Positions 8,214-15,469 of a stretch of DNA of 64,000 nucleotides are shown here, one piece after another. The position numbers were made by a program, and so were the translations under genes. The DNA lies in assembly GCA_964511015.1 (NCBI GenBank), contig CAZEDX010000001.1, forward strand, positions 62,001 through 126,000, read 5' to 3'. Source of the stretch: FEN-1099 sp964511015. Lineage in GTDB: Bacteria > Lernaellota > Lernaellaia > Lernaellales > Lernaellaceae. The notes beneath the pieces are model-generated. The model made no database searches. It was not told where the DNA came from and was given only the letters and a program-made list of their open reading frames with translations. The first letter of the stretch is position 1. Each line of letters begins with the position of its first letter.

Positions 8214-8918
8214 CTACAGATAGGTGACCAACGAACGTTGCTGCGCTGATTCGAGATGGGTTGTTGAATTGAACGACAACAGTTCAGCTCCGGCCGGCCT
8301 GATCCGAAAGACCGACACGGAAGCGTTGCGCACTCGCCACTCGAGACGGATGGCGTTTTCGTGGGTCAAGCCGAGCGCCCATTGCATGGCCGCGGCGACC
8401 GGCCCACCGGAGGTGACTACGAGTGCACGGCCATTAGGCCCAATGGCGACCGAGATGCGCTCGAGTCCTTCACGTACGCGGCTGGTAAACTGGTGCCACG
8501 TTTCGACTCCTGGCGCGACAAAGGCGGTGACCGCCCAGCCCAGCAGCGCTTGTTCGAGGAGTCTCTGCATGACCGCCGGATCCGGCTCACGGGCGGTCAG
8601 TTGACTCCGCAGTGACGGGTCGCGTCTTTCCAGGTCCGGCAATTGGGCGCGGATGATGGCGCCGGTGTCGTGTTCGTTCAATTCGGGCATGGTAAGCAGC
8701 GGAAGTCCGCCATTGATGCCCATCCCTTGGGCAATGAGCTCGGCCGTTTCCGTTTGCCGCGGCAGCGACCCTGCGTAGCGCGCGTCAAAGCGCCGCCCTG
8801 TATTGGCGAATCCTTCGCCCAACACACGGGCTTGTTGCCGACCGATCTCGGTCAGTTCTCCCGACTGTGCACCTTGGTAGAAAGCCTGCCCATGTCTGAC
8901 GAGAAATAGGACGCTCAT
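8214..8918 (-). CDS. Histidine phosphatase family protein (phosphoglycerate mutase-like)
   Basis: 234 residues beginning MSVLFLVRHGQAFYQG, the RHG motif whose His becomes the phosphohistidine. GSLPRQTETAELIA follows and the late motif is LVVTSGGPVAAAM. Open reading continues 45 codons upstream of 8918, but that extension does not look like protein of this family, and the canonical beta-strand starts right at this ATG. It is the first gene of the operon with the acyl-CoA dehydrogenase and APH kinase, which suggests phosphate removal in the same pathway. Its substrate is not readable from sequence. Confidence 0.75.
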   Translation of the reverse strand: MSVLFLVRHGQAFYQGAQSGELTEIGRQQARVLGEGFANTGRRFDARYAGSLPRQTETAELIAQGMGINGGLPLLTMPELNEHDTGAIIRAQLPDLERRDPSLRSQLTAREPDPAVMQRLLEQALLGWAVTAFVAPGVETWHQFTSRVREGLERISVAIGPNGRALVVTSGGPVAAAMQWALGLTHENAIRLEWRVRNASVSVFRIRPAGAELLSFNSTTHLESAQQRSLVTYL

Positions 8919-9055
8919 TGGTGTCTCGACAACGAATGAAGACAAGGCAGTGTTACAGCCCACCCTAGGCAAGTCAAGAAGTCTGTTGCAGATGCAAGAC
9001 ACGTAAAGTACTGTTTTTGAGTTGACAATGTATTGGTGGAGCAGGGGCGCCACAA

Positions 9056-9820
9056 ATGCGATTGTTGGTTTGTATCAAGCAAATCATGGAGTTGGAAGCG
9101 AATCTACGAATTGCGCTTTCTAACCGTATTCTTGTAACAGACGATCATACCCAGTATCGCATTAGTGAATTCGACACCTACGCCGTGGAAATGGCCCTGC
9201 GGATGCGCGAGGCCGTTGGGGGTCAAGTGGACGTCGTGTCCGTTGGACCGGTGCGCGTGGCTGCGGCAGTGCGCCGGGCAATGGGCATGGGCGCCGATCG
9301 TGGGATTCACGTTCTGACGGCAGATGACTGCCTCGATCCGAATCAGATTGCGTTTGTTTTGGCCAAAGTAGCGGAAAGAAGTCAGTATGATCTGATTCTT
9401 GCGGGAGTGCAGTCAGAAGATGACAGACAAGGGGTGGTTGGGCCGATGATCGCGGCTCACCTGGGTTACCCATATGCGATTGCCGTACACGAGATCCGGG
9501 TGCTGGAACGAGAAATTGAGATTCTCCGTGAGTTGGACGCGGGCTTGGGCGAGTGTTTGGCTGTGCAACTGCCAGCCGTCGTCACGGTGCACAGTGGCGC
9601 CGACCGGCCACGCTATCCGTCTTTGTCTAATATGTTACGCGCGAATCGGGCAGAACTCGAGGTTCTAGACTCGGCGTCTTTTAATCTGCCGGCAGCGCAG
9701 CAGTCGGTGGAGCAGCTATCGTTTCCGCTACCGTCGCGGTTATGTCTCGAGCTCGAAGGATCGGCCCAGGAAAAAGCCCAACGTCTGCGGCATATCTTGA
9801 TCGAACGGCATGTCCTGTGA
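9056..9820 (+). CDS. etfB: Electron transfer flavoprotein beta subunit
   Basis: 254 residues with the EtfB pattern: MRLLVCIKQI start, EFDTYAVEMALRM, VSVGPVRVAAAVRRAMGMGA, and ILAGVQSEDDRQGVVGPMIA in the nucleotide-binding part. Together with EtfA it carries electrons from acyl-CoA dehydrogenases, or bifurcates them in anaerobes; which of the two cannot be told here. A GGAGCAGGGG purine stretch precedes the ATG. A perfect TTGACA at 9022-9027 lacks a matching -10 at normal distance. It is followed directly by etfA. Confidence 0.85.
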   Translation: MRLLVCIKQIMELEANLRIALSNRILVTDDHTQYRISEFDTYAVEMALRMREAVGGQVDVVSVGPVRVAAAVRRAMGMGADRGIHVLTADDCLDPNQIAFVLAKVAERSQYDLILAGVQSEDDRQGVVGPMIAAHLGYPYAIAVHEIRVLEREIEILRELDAGLGECLAVQLPAVVTVHSGADRPRYPSLSNMLRANRAELEVLDSASFNLPAAQQSVEQLSFPLPSRLCLELEGSAQEKAQRLRHILIERHVL

Positions 9821-9830
9821 GGGCTTGTTG

Positions 9831-10811
9831 ATGTCATCGGGAAAAATCGCACTGTTGATTGAACACGATGCCGCAACAATTTGTTCGTCTTCCTATGAGA
9901 CGGCCGATTGCGGCCTCGCTCTGGCTCGGGCAACGGGGTGGCCGTTGGTCGCGGTTACGATGGATGACGGAGCTCAGGAGGCCGCAGGGCTTTTCGCGGA
10001 ACGAACGGGCATCGACACCATTGCCATTAAGCTTTCGGTTGCAGGGATGCTGACCACCGAAATGCGGCTTTCGGTTTTGTCGGGTTTGTTGACTGAAATT
10101 GGCGCGACAATTGTGCTGGTCAGGAATTCTGCGTCGGCCAGTGAGCTGGCTCCCGGACTTGCCGTTGCCTTGCAGGCCGCCTGCGTCACCGCATTGGATG
10201 CACTGTACTGGGAGAAAGACCATTTGCGTTGTCGCCGCATGACGCACAATGGAAAGATTGTTACCGAGATTGTTATCCGAGCTGAGCGCGCAGTGCTTTC
10301 TATCCAACCAAATTCGTTTTCGTCGCAATACGAGTCTCCACCGCGAAAAGGGAAGGTCATCTGCCAGACTGTGCAGGCGGCTCAGGACAAGGTACGCCAC
10401 CTGAAATTTGTCGCAGCACGGGAGGCGGATCTGGGGCTTGCTGCTGCCGATGTGATTGTCTCCGCCGGACGCGGACTTGGAAGGCGGGAAAACGTCGAAT
10501 TGGTAAGGCGTGTCGCCGCTATGTTCCCCAAGGGGACGGTTGCCGGTTCGCGGCCGGTTTGTGACGCCGGTTGGCTGCCGAGCGCTCGCCAGGTAGGTCA
10601 GACCGGTGCGATTGTTCGCCCCAAGGTCTATATCGCATGCGGCATTTCCGGCGCCTCGCAGCATCTTTTAGGCATGAAGGAATCGGGATTCATCGTCGCC
10701 ATCAACCGAAACCGTCACGCTCCCATTTTTCGCTTTGCTGACGTGGGCGTCGTCGAGGATGTTGTGGATTTCCTGTCCAGGTTAGCGGAAGAAATTGAAC
10801 GCGCCCGCTAG
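9831..10811 (+). CDS. etfA: Electron transfer flavoprotein alpha subunit
   Basis: 326 residues. The C-terminal FAD domain is clear: VSAGRGLGRRENVELV, VAGSRPVCDAGWLP, QVGQTGAIVRPKVYIACG, and ISGASQHLLGM with the residues that hold the FAD ADP moiety. The N-terminal half is the usual Rossmann-like domain. ATG 9831 is preferred to the in-frame ATG at 9810, which overlaps etfB, because GTGAGGG precedes 9831 at good spacing. It pairs with etfB just upstream. Its TAG stop overlaps, tail to tail, the stop of the minus-strand gene ending at 10808. Confidence 0.9.
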   Translation: MSSGKIALLIEHDAATICSSSYETADCGLALARATGWPLVAVTMDDGAQEAAGLFAERTGIDTIAIKLSVAGMLTTEMRLSVLSGLLTEIGATIVLVRNSASASELAPGLAVALQAACVTALDALYWEKDHLRCRRMTHNGKIVTEIVIRAERAVLSIQPNSFSSQYESPPRKGKVICQTVQAAQDKVRHLKFVAAREADLGLAAADVIVSAGRGLGRRENVELVRRVAAMFPKGTVAGSRPVCDAGWLPSARQVGQTGAIVRPKVYIACGISGASQHLLGMKESGFIVAINRNRHAPIFRFADVGVVEDVVDFLSRLAEEIERAR

Positions 10812-11335
10812 TCTCGTCCGAATGACAATAGTTCAGTGATCCAAAAACCGGCGGCATAAATCGGAATCGTGAACTTGGCGCAGATTTGCCATTCGGTATT
10901 CACAGACGGATTGTTGAGCGGAAAATCGACCCGGGCAAGCAATGAGGCTGCGAAAATGGATACTCCAACGCTAGGGCCGACGTAAAAGGTTCCATCGCTT
11001 TGCTTGTTCGGCAGGGAGTAAGCCGCGGAGAGACCGGATGTCAGCAAGTAGTACCAGAGATGTGCTTCTACGCGAAACTGTTGTTGGGCGTCGGGCATCG
11101 GTCTGCCAAATTCAATTCCTCCATCGTAACCGAGATTGTAGTGTGGGAAGTAGCTCGTGCCGGAAAGACCGCCAGTCAGATACAGGCCATTGTAGTCACC
11201 GTCTGCTGAACGGTAGGCTGGCCCGACCGTGATCGAAGGCCCCCAAAGTGTTATGACGTCAGTGACCTGTGCCTTGGCATCCAGAGTGGACAAAAATGCC
11301 ACAGACAAAAGGGCGAGGTAAAGCGTCTTTTTCAA
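10808..11335 (-). CDS. Small exported protein, possible outer-membrane beta-barrel, unknown function
   Basis: 175 residues with a clear signal peptide (MKKTLYLALLSVAFLSTL, predicted cleavage after DAKA). The mature part is rich in Gly, Tyr and alternating hydrophobic residues (GLYLTGGLSGTSYFPHYNLG, FYVGPSVGVSIFAASLLAR), as in small outer-membrane beta-barrels. No family was recognised. It is convergent with etfA, sharing the CTAG of both stops. Confidence 0.6.
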   Translation of the reverse strand: MKKTLYLALLSVAFLSTLDAKAQVTDVITLWGPSITVGPAYRSADGDYNGLYLTGGLSGTSYFPHYNLGYDGGIEFGRPMPDAQQQFRVEAHLWYYLLTSGLSAAYSLPNKQSDGTFYVGPSVGVSIFAASLLARVDFPLNNPSVNTEWQICAKFTIPIYAAGFWITELLSFGRD

Positions 11336-11471
11336 AATATCTCCGTGATCATGAATCGGAATTTTGCCAAACAGACCTCCGTTGAATACCGGACAATTTC
11401 GTTCAGAAGGCGCTTTTCACAACCATCCAAGATCAAGTATACTGCGCCGTCAAATCCAAAAGGAGCAGTCA

Positions 11472-12509
11472 GTGAAAACTCGCATTACGGAGCTGTTTGG
11501 TATCGAGTACCCGATTTTGCTTTCGGGCATGAGCTTCGTCAGCGTCCCCAAGTTGGTCGCTGCCGTGTCGGAAGCGGGCGGGCTAGGAATTCTGGCTACC
11601 GGCACGCTTAATTCCGATCAGACGCGCGAATCGATTCGCGAGATCCGCAAGTTGACCAGCAAGCCCTTCGGCGCCAACGCCACCTTGTTGTTTCCCGGCG
11701 CGACGGAAAACGCGAAGGTCATTCTTGAAGAAAAAGTTCCCGTCGTGAATTTTGCACTTGGCAAGGGCGACTGGATTGTCAAAGCCGCTCACGGTTACGG
11801 CGGCAAGGTTATCGCTACGGTGGTCAATCCGCGGCACGCCAAACGCGCACAGGAATATGGGTGCGATGGTGTCATTGCGACCGGCCACGAAGCGGCGGCG
11901 CATGGCGCTGAACCAACCACACTGTGTCTGGTGCCGCGTTTACGTGATCAGCTGCAGATTCCAGTCATCGCGGCTGGCGGTTTCGCCGATGGGCGTGGTT
12001 TGGCTGCCGCGCTGGCACTGGGTGCCGATGCGATCGCTATGGGCAGCCGCTTCGGCAGTACCGTCGAAAGCCCGGTCCACGAGCGCACCAAGCTGCTCGC
12101 CCTGCAGAAGGACATTACTGACACGCTGTATACCGACCGGTTTGACGGTGTGCCTGCGCGCGTAATGGACACCCCGGGTGCTCGTAAGGCCATGAAGCGT
12201 CGAGTCGGTTTGTGGTCGGCGTTTGTCAATTCATTGGCCATTTCGAAAGAGATGAAGATCCCCTATTACAAGCTGTTCATGCAGACTATGAGCGCCGGCC
12301 TGAAGACTACCATCGCGTTAGCCTATCTGGCCAAAGGCTTCAAGGGCTTCCGTCTTTCGATGGTTGAAGGCGACACCGACGAGGGCGTGTATCCGATCGG
12401 GCAGGTTACGGGCCTGATCAACGACGTGCCGACGGTTGCCGAACTGATGCAGCGCATCGTGGCCGAGGCACGTGAAGCACAACAGAAGCTTGCGAACATG
12501 TTGGTGTGA
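11472..12509 (+). CDS. Nitronate monooxygenase / 2-nitropropane dioxygenase family flavoenzyme
   Basis: 345 residues from a GTG with AAAGGAGCAG upstream at 6-nt spacing; upstream in-frame codons do not belong to the domain. TIM-barrel FMN-binding features are ELFGIEYPILLSGM, GGLGILATG, GHEAAAHG (catalytic His of the class), VIAAGGFADGRGLAAALALG and GADAIAMGSRF. The family oxidises nitronates or acts as FabK-like enoyl reductase or other NAD(P)H flavin oxidoreductase; sequence alone does not separate these. It stands alone between an exported protein and a convergent PLP enzyme. Confidence 0.8.
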   Translation: MKTRITELFGIEYPILLSGMSFVSVPKLVAAVSEAGGLGILATGTLNSDQTRESIREIRKLTSKPFGANATLLFPGATENAKVILEEKVPVVNFALGKGDWIVKAAHGYGGKVIATVVNPRHAKRAQEYGCDGVIATGHEAAAHGAEPTTLCLVPRLRDQLQIPVIAAGGFADGRGLAAALALGADAIAMGSRFGSTVESPVHERTKLLALQKDITDTLYTDRFDGVPARVMDTPGARKAMKRRVGLWSAFVNSLAISKEMKIPYYKLFMQTMSAGLKTTIALAYLAKGFKGFRLSMVEGDTDEGVYPIGQVTGLINDVPTVAELMQRIVAEAREAQQKLANMLV

Positions 12510-12528
12510 CCAGCAACAGAAGCGAAGC

Positions 12529-13746
12529 TTACAAGAAACAACGCCCTAATCCGCGATAAGTCGGCTCGCGGCCGATGAGTTTGCCATTGTGTATTAAAAG
12601 GTATTCGTTGAAACGCTCGGACAATTCGCCGGCCTTGGCATGGCGGAAAAGGATCGGGTCGCCGAGGCGTATGGACGGCGCGCCTGATCCGATTGCGAGT
12701 GGCGTCTGGACTTCGCCCGCTCCCTCCAACCCAATCAGCGCCAAACCTGGCGGCAGGTAGGGCACCGGCAGTTTGTCGGGGCCAGCTTCACCGGAGGCAA
12801 TATAACCGCCGCCGTGGCAGGTAATGAATCCTTTGTCGCTGGTGCGCACAACCTGCAAGGCAAAAAAAGCTGCTGGCGTCAGTGGAACTCCGCGGAAGTA
12901 GCTGAACAGGTGTGAGCAAAGGAAGCCGCTGCCGGCGGTAACCTCGGTGACCGAGGAATCATGTGGCGTCCAATCGAGTGATCCGGTGCCGCCACCGTTG
13001 ACGAAATCTAGAGCTATCCCTTCGCCAATAAGGGCTGCGACGATTCGCTTACGCAGATCTTTTACTTGGGGTTTAGCGAGCGACTTGATCAAACGACGCA
13101 GCGGGTTCATGGTTGGCGAAAAGGGGTTGGCATCAGGCAGACCGGCGATCTGGGCTTCATACATCATGACGGCGGCGATGCGCACTCCGCCAAGCTGTCG
13201 TGCGTAGCGGGCGAGGTCGAGAGCGGCTTGTTCGTCACGCACCGGGCTTCGGCGCACACCGACGTGCAAGTGTCCATGGGCGGGACGATAGGAGGCGTCG
13301 ACATCGAGGCAGGCTCGCAGAACGACCTTCGCCGCGTGGCCGGCCTGCGAAAGAGCGTCGAGATGCTCCCGGCAGTCGACCACCACGGCGACGGTCTTTT
13401 TCTTATTGGTCAGGCGCACAAGGCAATCAAGATCCGCCGCCTGCACTGTCGGATAGGCAACCAACAGATCATCAAATCCGAGGCCGGCCAGGAACTCCGC
13501 CTCCGCGCAAGAAAACGACATGACGCCTTTGATCAGGTCGGGAGCCTGGTCAATGGCGAGGCGCAGTAGATGCGGGCAACGCAATGATTTGCTGGCGATG
13601 CGCAGCGTCTTACCACTCGGCCGAACCAAGGAGGAGATGGTTTCGACATTTTTCTGAAAGGCGTTCAGATTGACCACAGCGGCCGGTAGTCGGACGCCGG
13701 CCAGTGCTTCGCGGAACTGGAGCCAGTTCATTGCCGACCAATCCAT
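12529..13746 (-). CDS. Fold-III PLP enzyme (alanine racemase N-domain; amino acid deaminase/aldolase type)
   Basis: About 405 residues. The N-terminal barrel has LRIASKSLRC, with Lys as the probable PLP-binding residue, and SCAEAEFLAGLG. The C-terminal part contains GGGTGSLDWT and an iron-like site region, TCHGGGYIASGEAG, seen in D-threonine aldolase/D-serine dehydratase-type proteins. It probably cleaves or deaminates a D- or beta-hydroxy amino acid; the substrate is unknown. ATG 13746 is chosen, though TTG or GTG codons just upstream (13758, 13749) are possible. It lies 19 bases after the ceramidase-like lipoprotein gene on the same strand, so the two are probably co-transcribed. Confidence 0.7.
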   Translation of the reverse strand: MDWSAMNWLQFREALAGVRLPAAVVNLNAFQKNVETISSLVRPSGKTLRIASKSLRCPHLLRLAIDQAPDLIKGVMSFSCAEAEFLAGLGFDDLLVAYPTVQAADLDCLVRLTNKKKTVAVVVDCREHLDALSQAGHAAKVVLRACLDVDASYRPAHGHLHVGVRRSPVRDEQAALDLARYARQLGGVRIAAVMMYEAQIAGLPDANPFSPTMNPLRRLIKSLAKPQVKDLRKRIVAALIGEGIALDFVNGGGTGSLDWTPHDSSVTEVTAGSGFLCSHLFSYFRGVPLTPAAFFALQVVRTSDKGFITCHGGGYIASGEAGPDKLPVPYLPPGLALIGLEGAGEVQTPLAIGSGAPSIRLGDPILFRHAKAGELSERFNEYLLIHNGKLIGREPTYRGLGRCFL

Positions 13747-13765
13747 CACCTTTCCCAACGGTTTT

Positions 13766-15328
13766 TTAGTGTGAGGTCAGCAGGTCGATGGCTGCCTCGC
13801 GGTAGATCGTTTCGGTATCGCGAGCGAGACAGAGATCTTCCTCGTAAAAGTCTGGATGATTGCGCGGATGGAAGTCGTTTTCCGGTATCAAGTAGGCGAC
13901 TTCGTTGCCGCACACCGACATCAGCATCGGCACCGTCGCATTGAGCGAGGGTAAAATGCCATTCATTGCCGGGTAGTCGAAAACGCCCCATGGTTCTCCA
14001 TAGTCGACCTGGGTGGCCGGACGCCCGATCAATGTCTCTGCGAAGGTTTCGCCAGGTGACGTGACCAGACCCAGAGGGCCGAGTCGTATCATGCCAAGGC
14101 GGTCATCTGAGCAGGCGAACCAACCGCAGTAGTCCGGCCGATCGGTGACCAGATCTTGCCTGTCGGATTCGAGAATGCCGACTAGGAACCCCAGAATGAA
14201 GGTGGCGCTACGTACCGGCAGCAACAACTGTTCGACCTGAACCTCAAGTGTTGGTTCAGTAACCGTTTCGGTATTGGCCAATGCCTCAGTCGCCAGGTCG
14301 GCGATCACGAAACCAAGGCTTCTGGTTTTGTCCCACGAAGGCTCTTGTAGATATACCGGGTCGTTGTTCTCGTCATACACTGGGTTGCCTTCTTCGTCGC
14401 GCGCGGGCACGTCGACCCCGGTGGGAGTGGCCAGACCGCCCAACGCCCCGGAAATGTATATACACTCGCCGCCTAGCGTGTCACGGACGCGCTGGCGCAA
14501 GTAGCCGGCAAAATCCGAGCTGACCAGTGTGTCTTCGATCATCACTTCAGGGTGAGCGTGCCAATTGACGAGCGTGCCGACCGTCACACCAGTTTCGTCG
14601 ATGAATTGGGCTGCCGATATCCAATCGACCGTCAGGTGCGGGTCGCGAATGTCGGCCATCAACGTCGGCCAGTTGGAGAGCGGATCGTTGACGGTCACCG
14701 TGGCCGCTTTCATGGTGACCGGTGTGAGGCGGGCCCATACGTCCAGAATCAATGCCACGATTGTGTCTTGCACGAACGCCATGTACTCCGGTGAGACACC
14801 GCTGGTGAATACGTTCGGGCCGAAGACGCCCAATGTGTCCGGGGCTTCGTGCGTGTGCGTGGAAGAAATGAGCACGTTTTCCTGAGGAATCCCTTTCTGG
14901 GCTACGCGTTCTTGGATCTCGCGGATGCGCGAACGCGAAAAACCGAGGAGGTCGAGGCTGACCAGAACGACCGCCTGGTCGCCTTGTTTGAGGGCCAGTG
15001 CCGACGCTTCTAGATCGTCATGCACGCCTGTCCCGATGCGTGACGGGAAAAGCCCACCAAGGTAGATCGTCTCCGGATGGTTCGTGCTGTTGGGCGTAAT
15101 GATAGCCGCTCCGGCCGCTGCGTAGAGGACGTCACCCACTGCCGTGTCGTCGTCGCTCGAATCATCGTCATCGGCGGAGTCGTCGTCGATGCTGTCATCG
15201 TCCGCGTTCGCATCGTCGTCGTCGGTCTCGTCGTCGTCACCATCGCTACAGGCGACCAGCAGCAGGAAGAGGGTGAACAGAAAAGCAAAGAACCAGTAGA
15301 CTCTTGGCCGATCTTGAATTGGATTCAC
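13766..15328 (-). CDS. Neutral/alkaline ceramidase-like lipoprotein with poly-Asp linker
   Basis: 520 residues from GTG 15328, with GAGG seven bases upstream. The signal sequence ends in LLLVAC (lipid Cys near residue 27), followed by about 34 residues mostly Asp, then a domain with AAAGAAIITP, GTGVHDDLEASAL, VSLDLLG and STHTHEAPDT. The last is the His-rich zinc-site motif of the neutral ceramidase N-terminal domain. NWHAHPEV could supply further ligands. It should be a surface hydrolase of N-acyl or related bonds. It is shorter than classical ceramidases (about 650-750 residues) and lacks their C-terminal domain. It leads the two-gene unit with the PLP enzyme. Confidence 0.7.
   Translation of the reverse strand: MNPIQDRPRVYWFFAFLFTLFLLLVACSDGDDDETDDDDANADDDSIDDDSADDDDSSDDDTAVGDVLYAAAGAAIITPNSTNHPETIYLGGLFPSRIGTGVHDDLEASALALKQGDQAVVLVSLDLLGFSRSRIREIQERVAQKGIPQENVLISSTHTHEAPDTLGVFGPNVFTSGVSPEYMAFVQDTIVALILDVWARLTPVTMKAATVTVNDPLSNWPTLMADIRDPHLTVDWISAAQFIDETGVTVGTLVNWHAHPEVMIEDTLVSSDFAGYLRQRVRDTLGGECIYISGALGGLATPTGVDVPARDEEGNPVYDENNDPVYLQEPSWDKTRSLGFVIADLATEALANTETVTEPTLEVQVEQLLLPVRSATFILGFLVGILESDRQDLVTDRPDYCGWFACSDDRLGMIRLGPLGLVTSPGETFAETLIGRPATQVDYGEPWGVFDYPAMNGILPSLNATVPMLMSVCGNEVAYLIPENDFHPRNHPDFYEEDLCLARDTETIYREAAIDLLTSH
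15146..15247 (-). repeat. Low-complexity Asp/Ser-codon tract (poly-Asp linker)
   Basis: Imperfect GAC/GAT/TCG codon repeat encoding runs such as DDDDANADDD and DDDDSSDDD just after the lipid-anchor cysteine of the ceramidase-like protein. It is the same design as the tract at 1821-1949 in an unrelated lipoprotein. Confidence 0.85.
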
Positions 15329-15469
15329 GATTGCACCTCGTTGTAGAGGAAAGTAATAGCGCGGGCCGGAAACCATCGCAACCGGCCATGGTGAGGTCTT
15401 GATCTGATCGCGGTGAGGTGCTTTTATCCGCTAACGGCCATGATGTATGGACCGACTGGCGGAGAAGCG

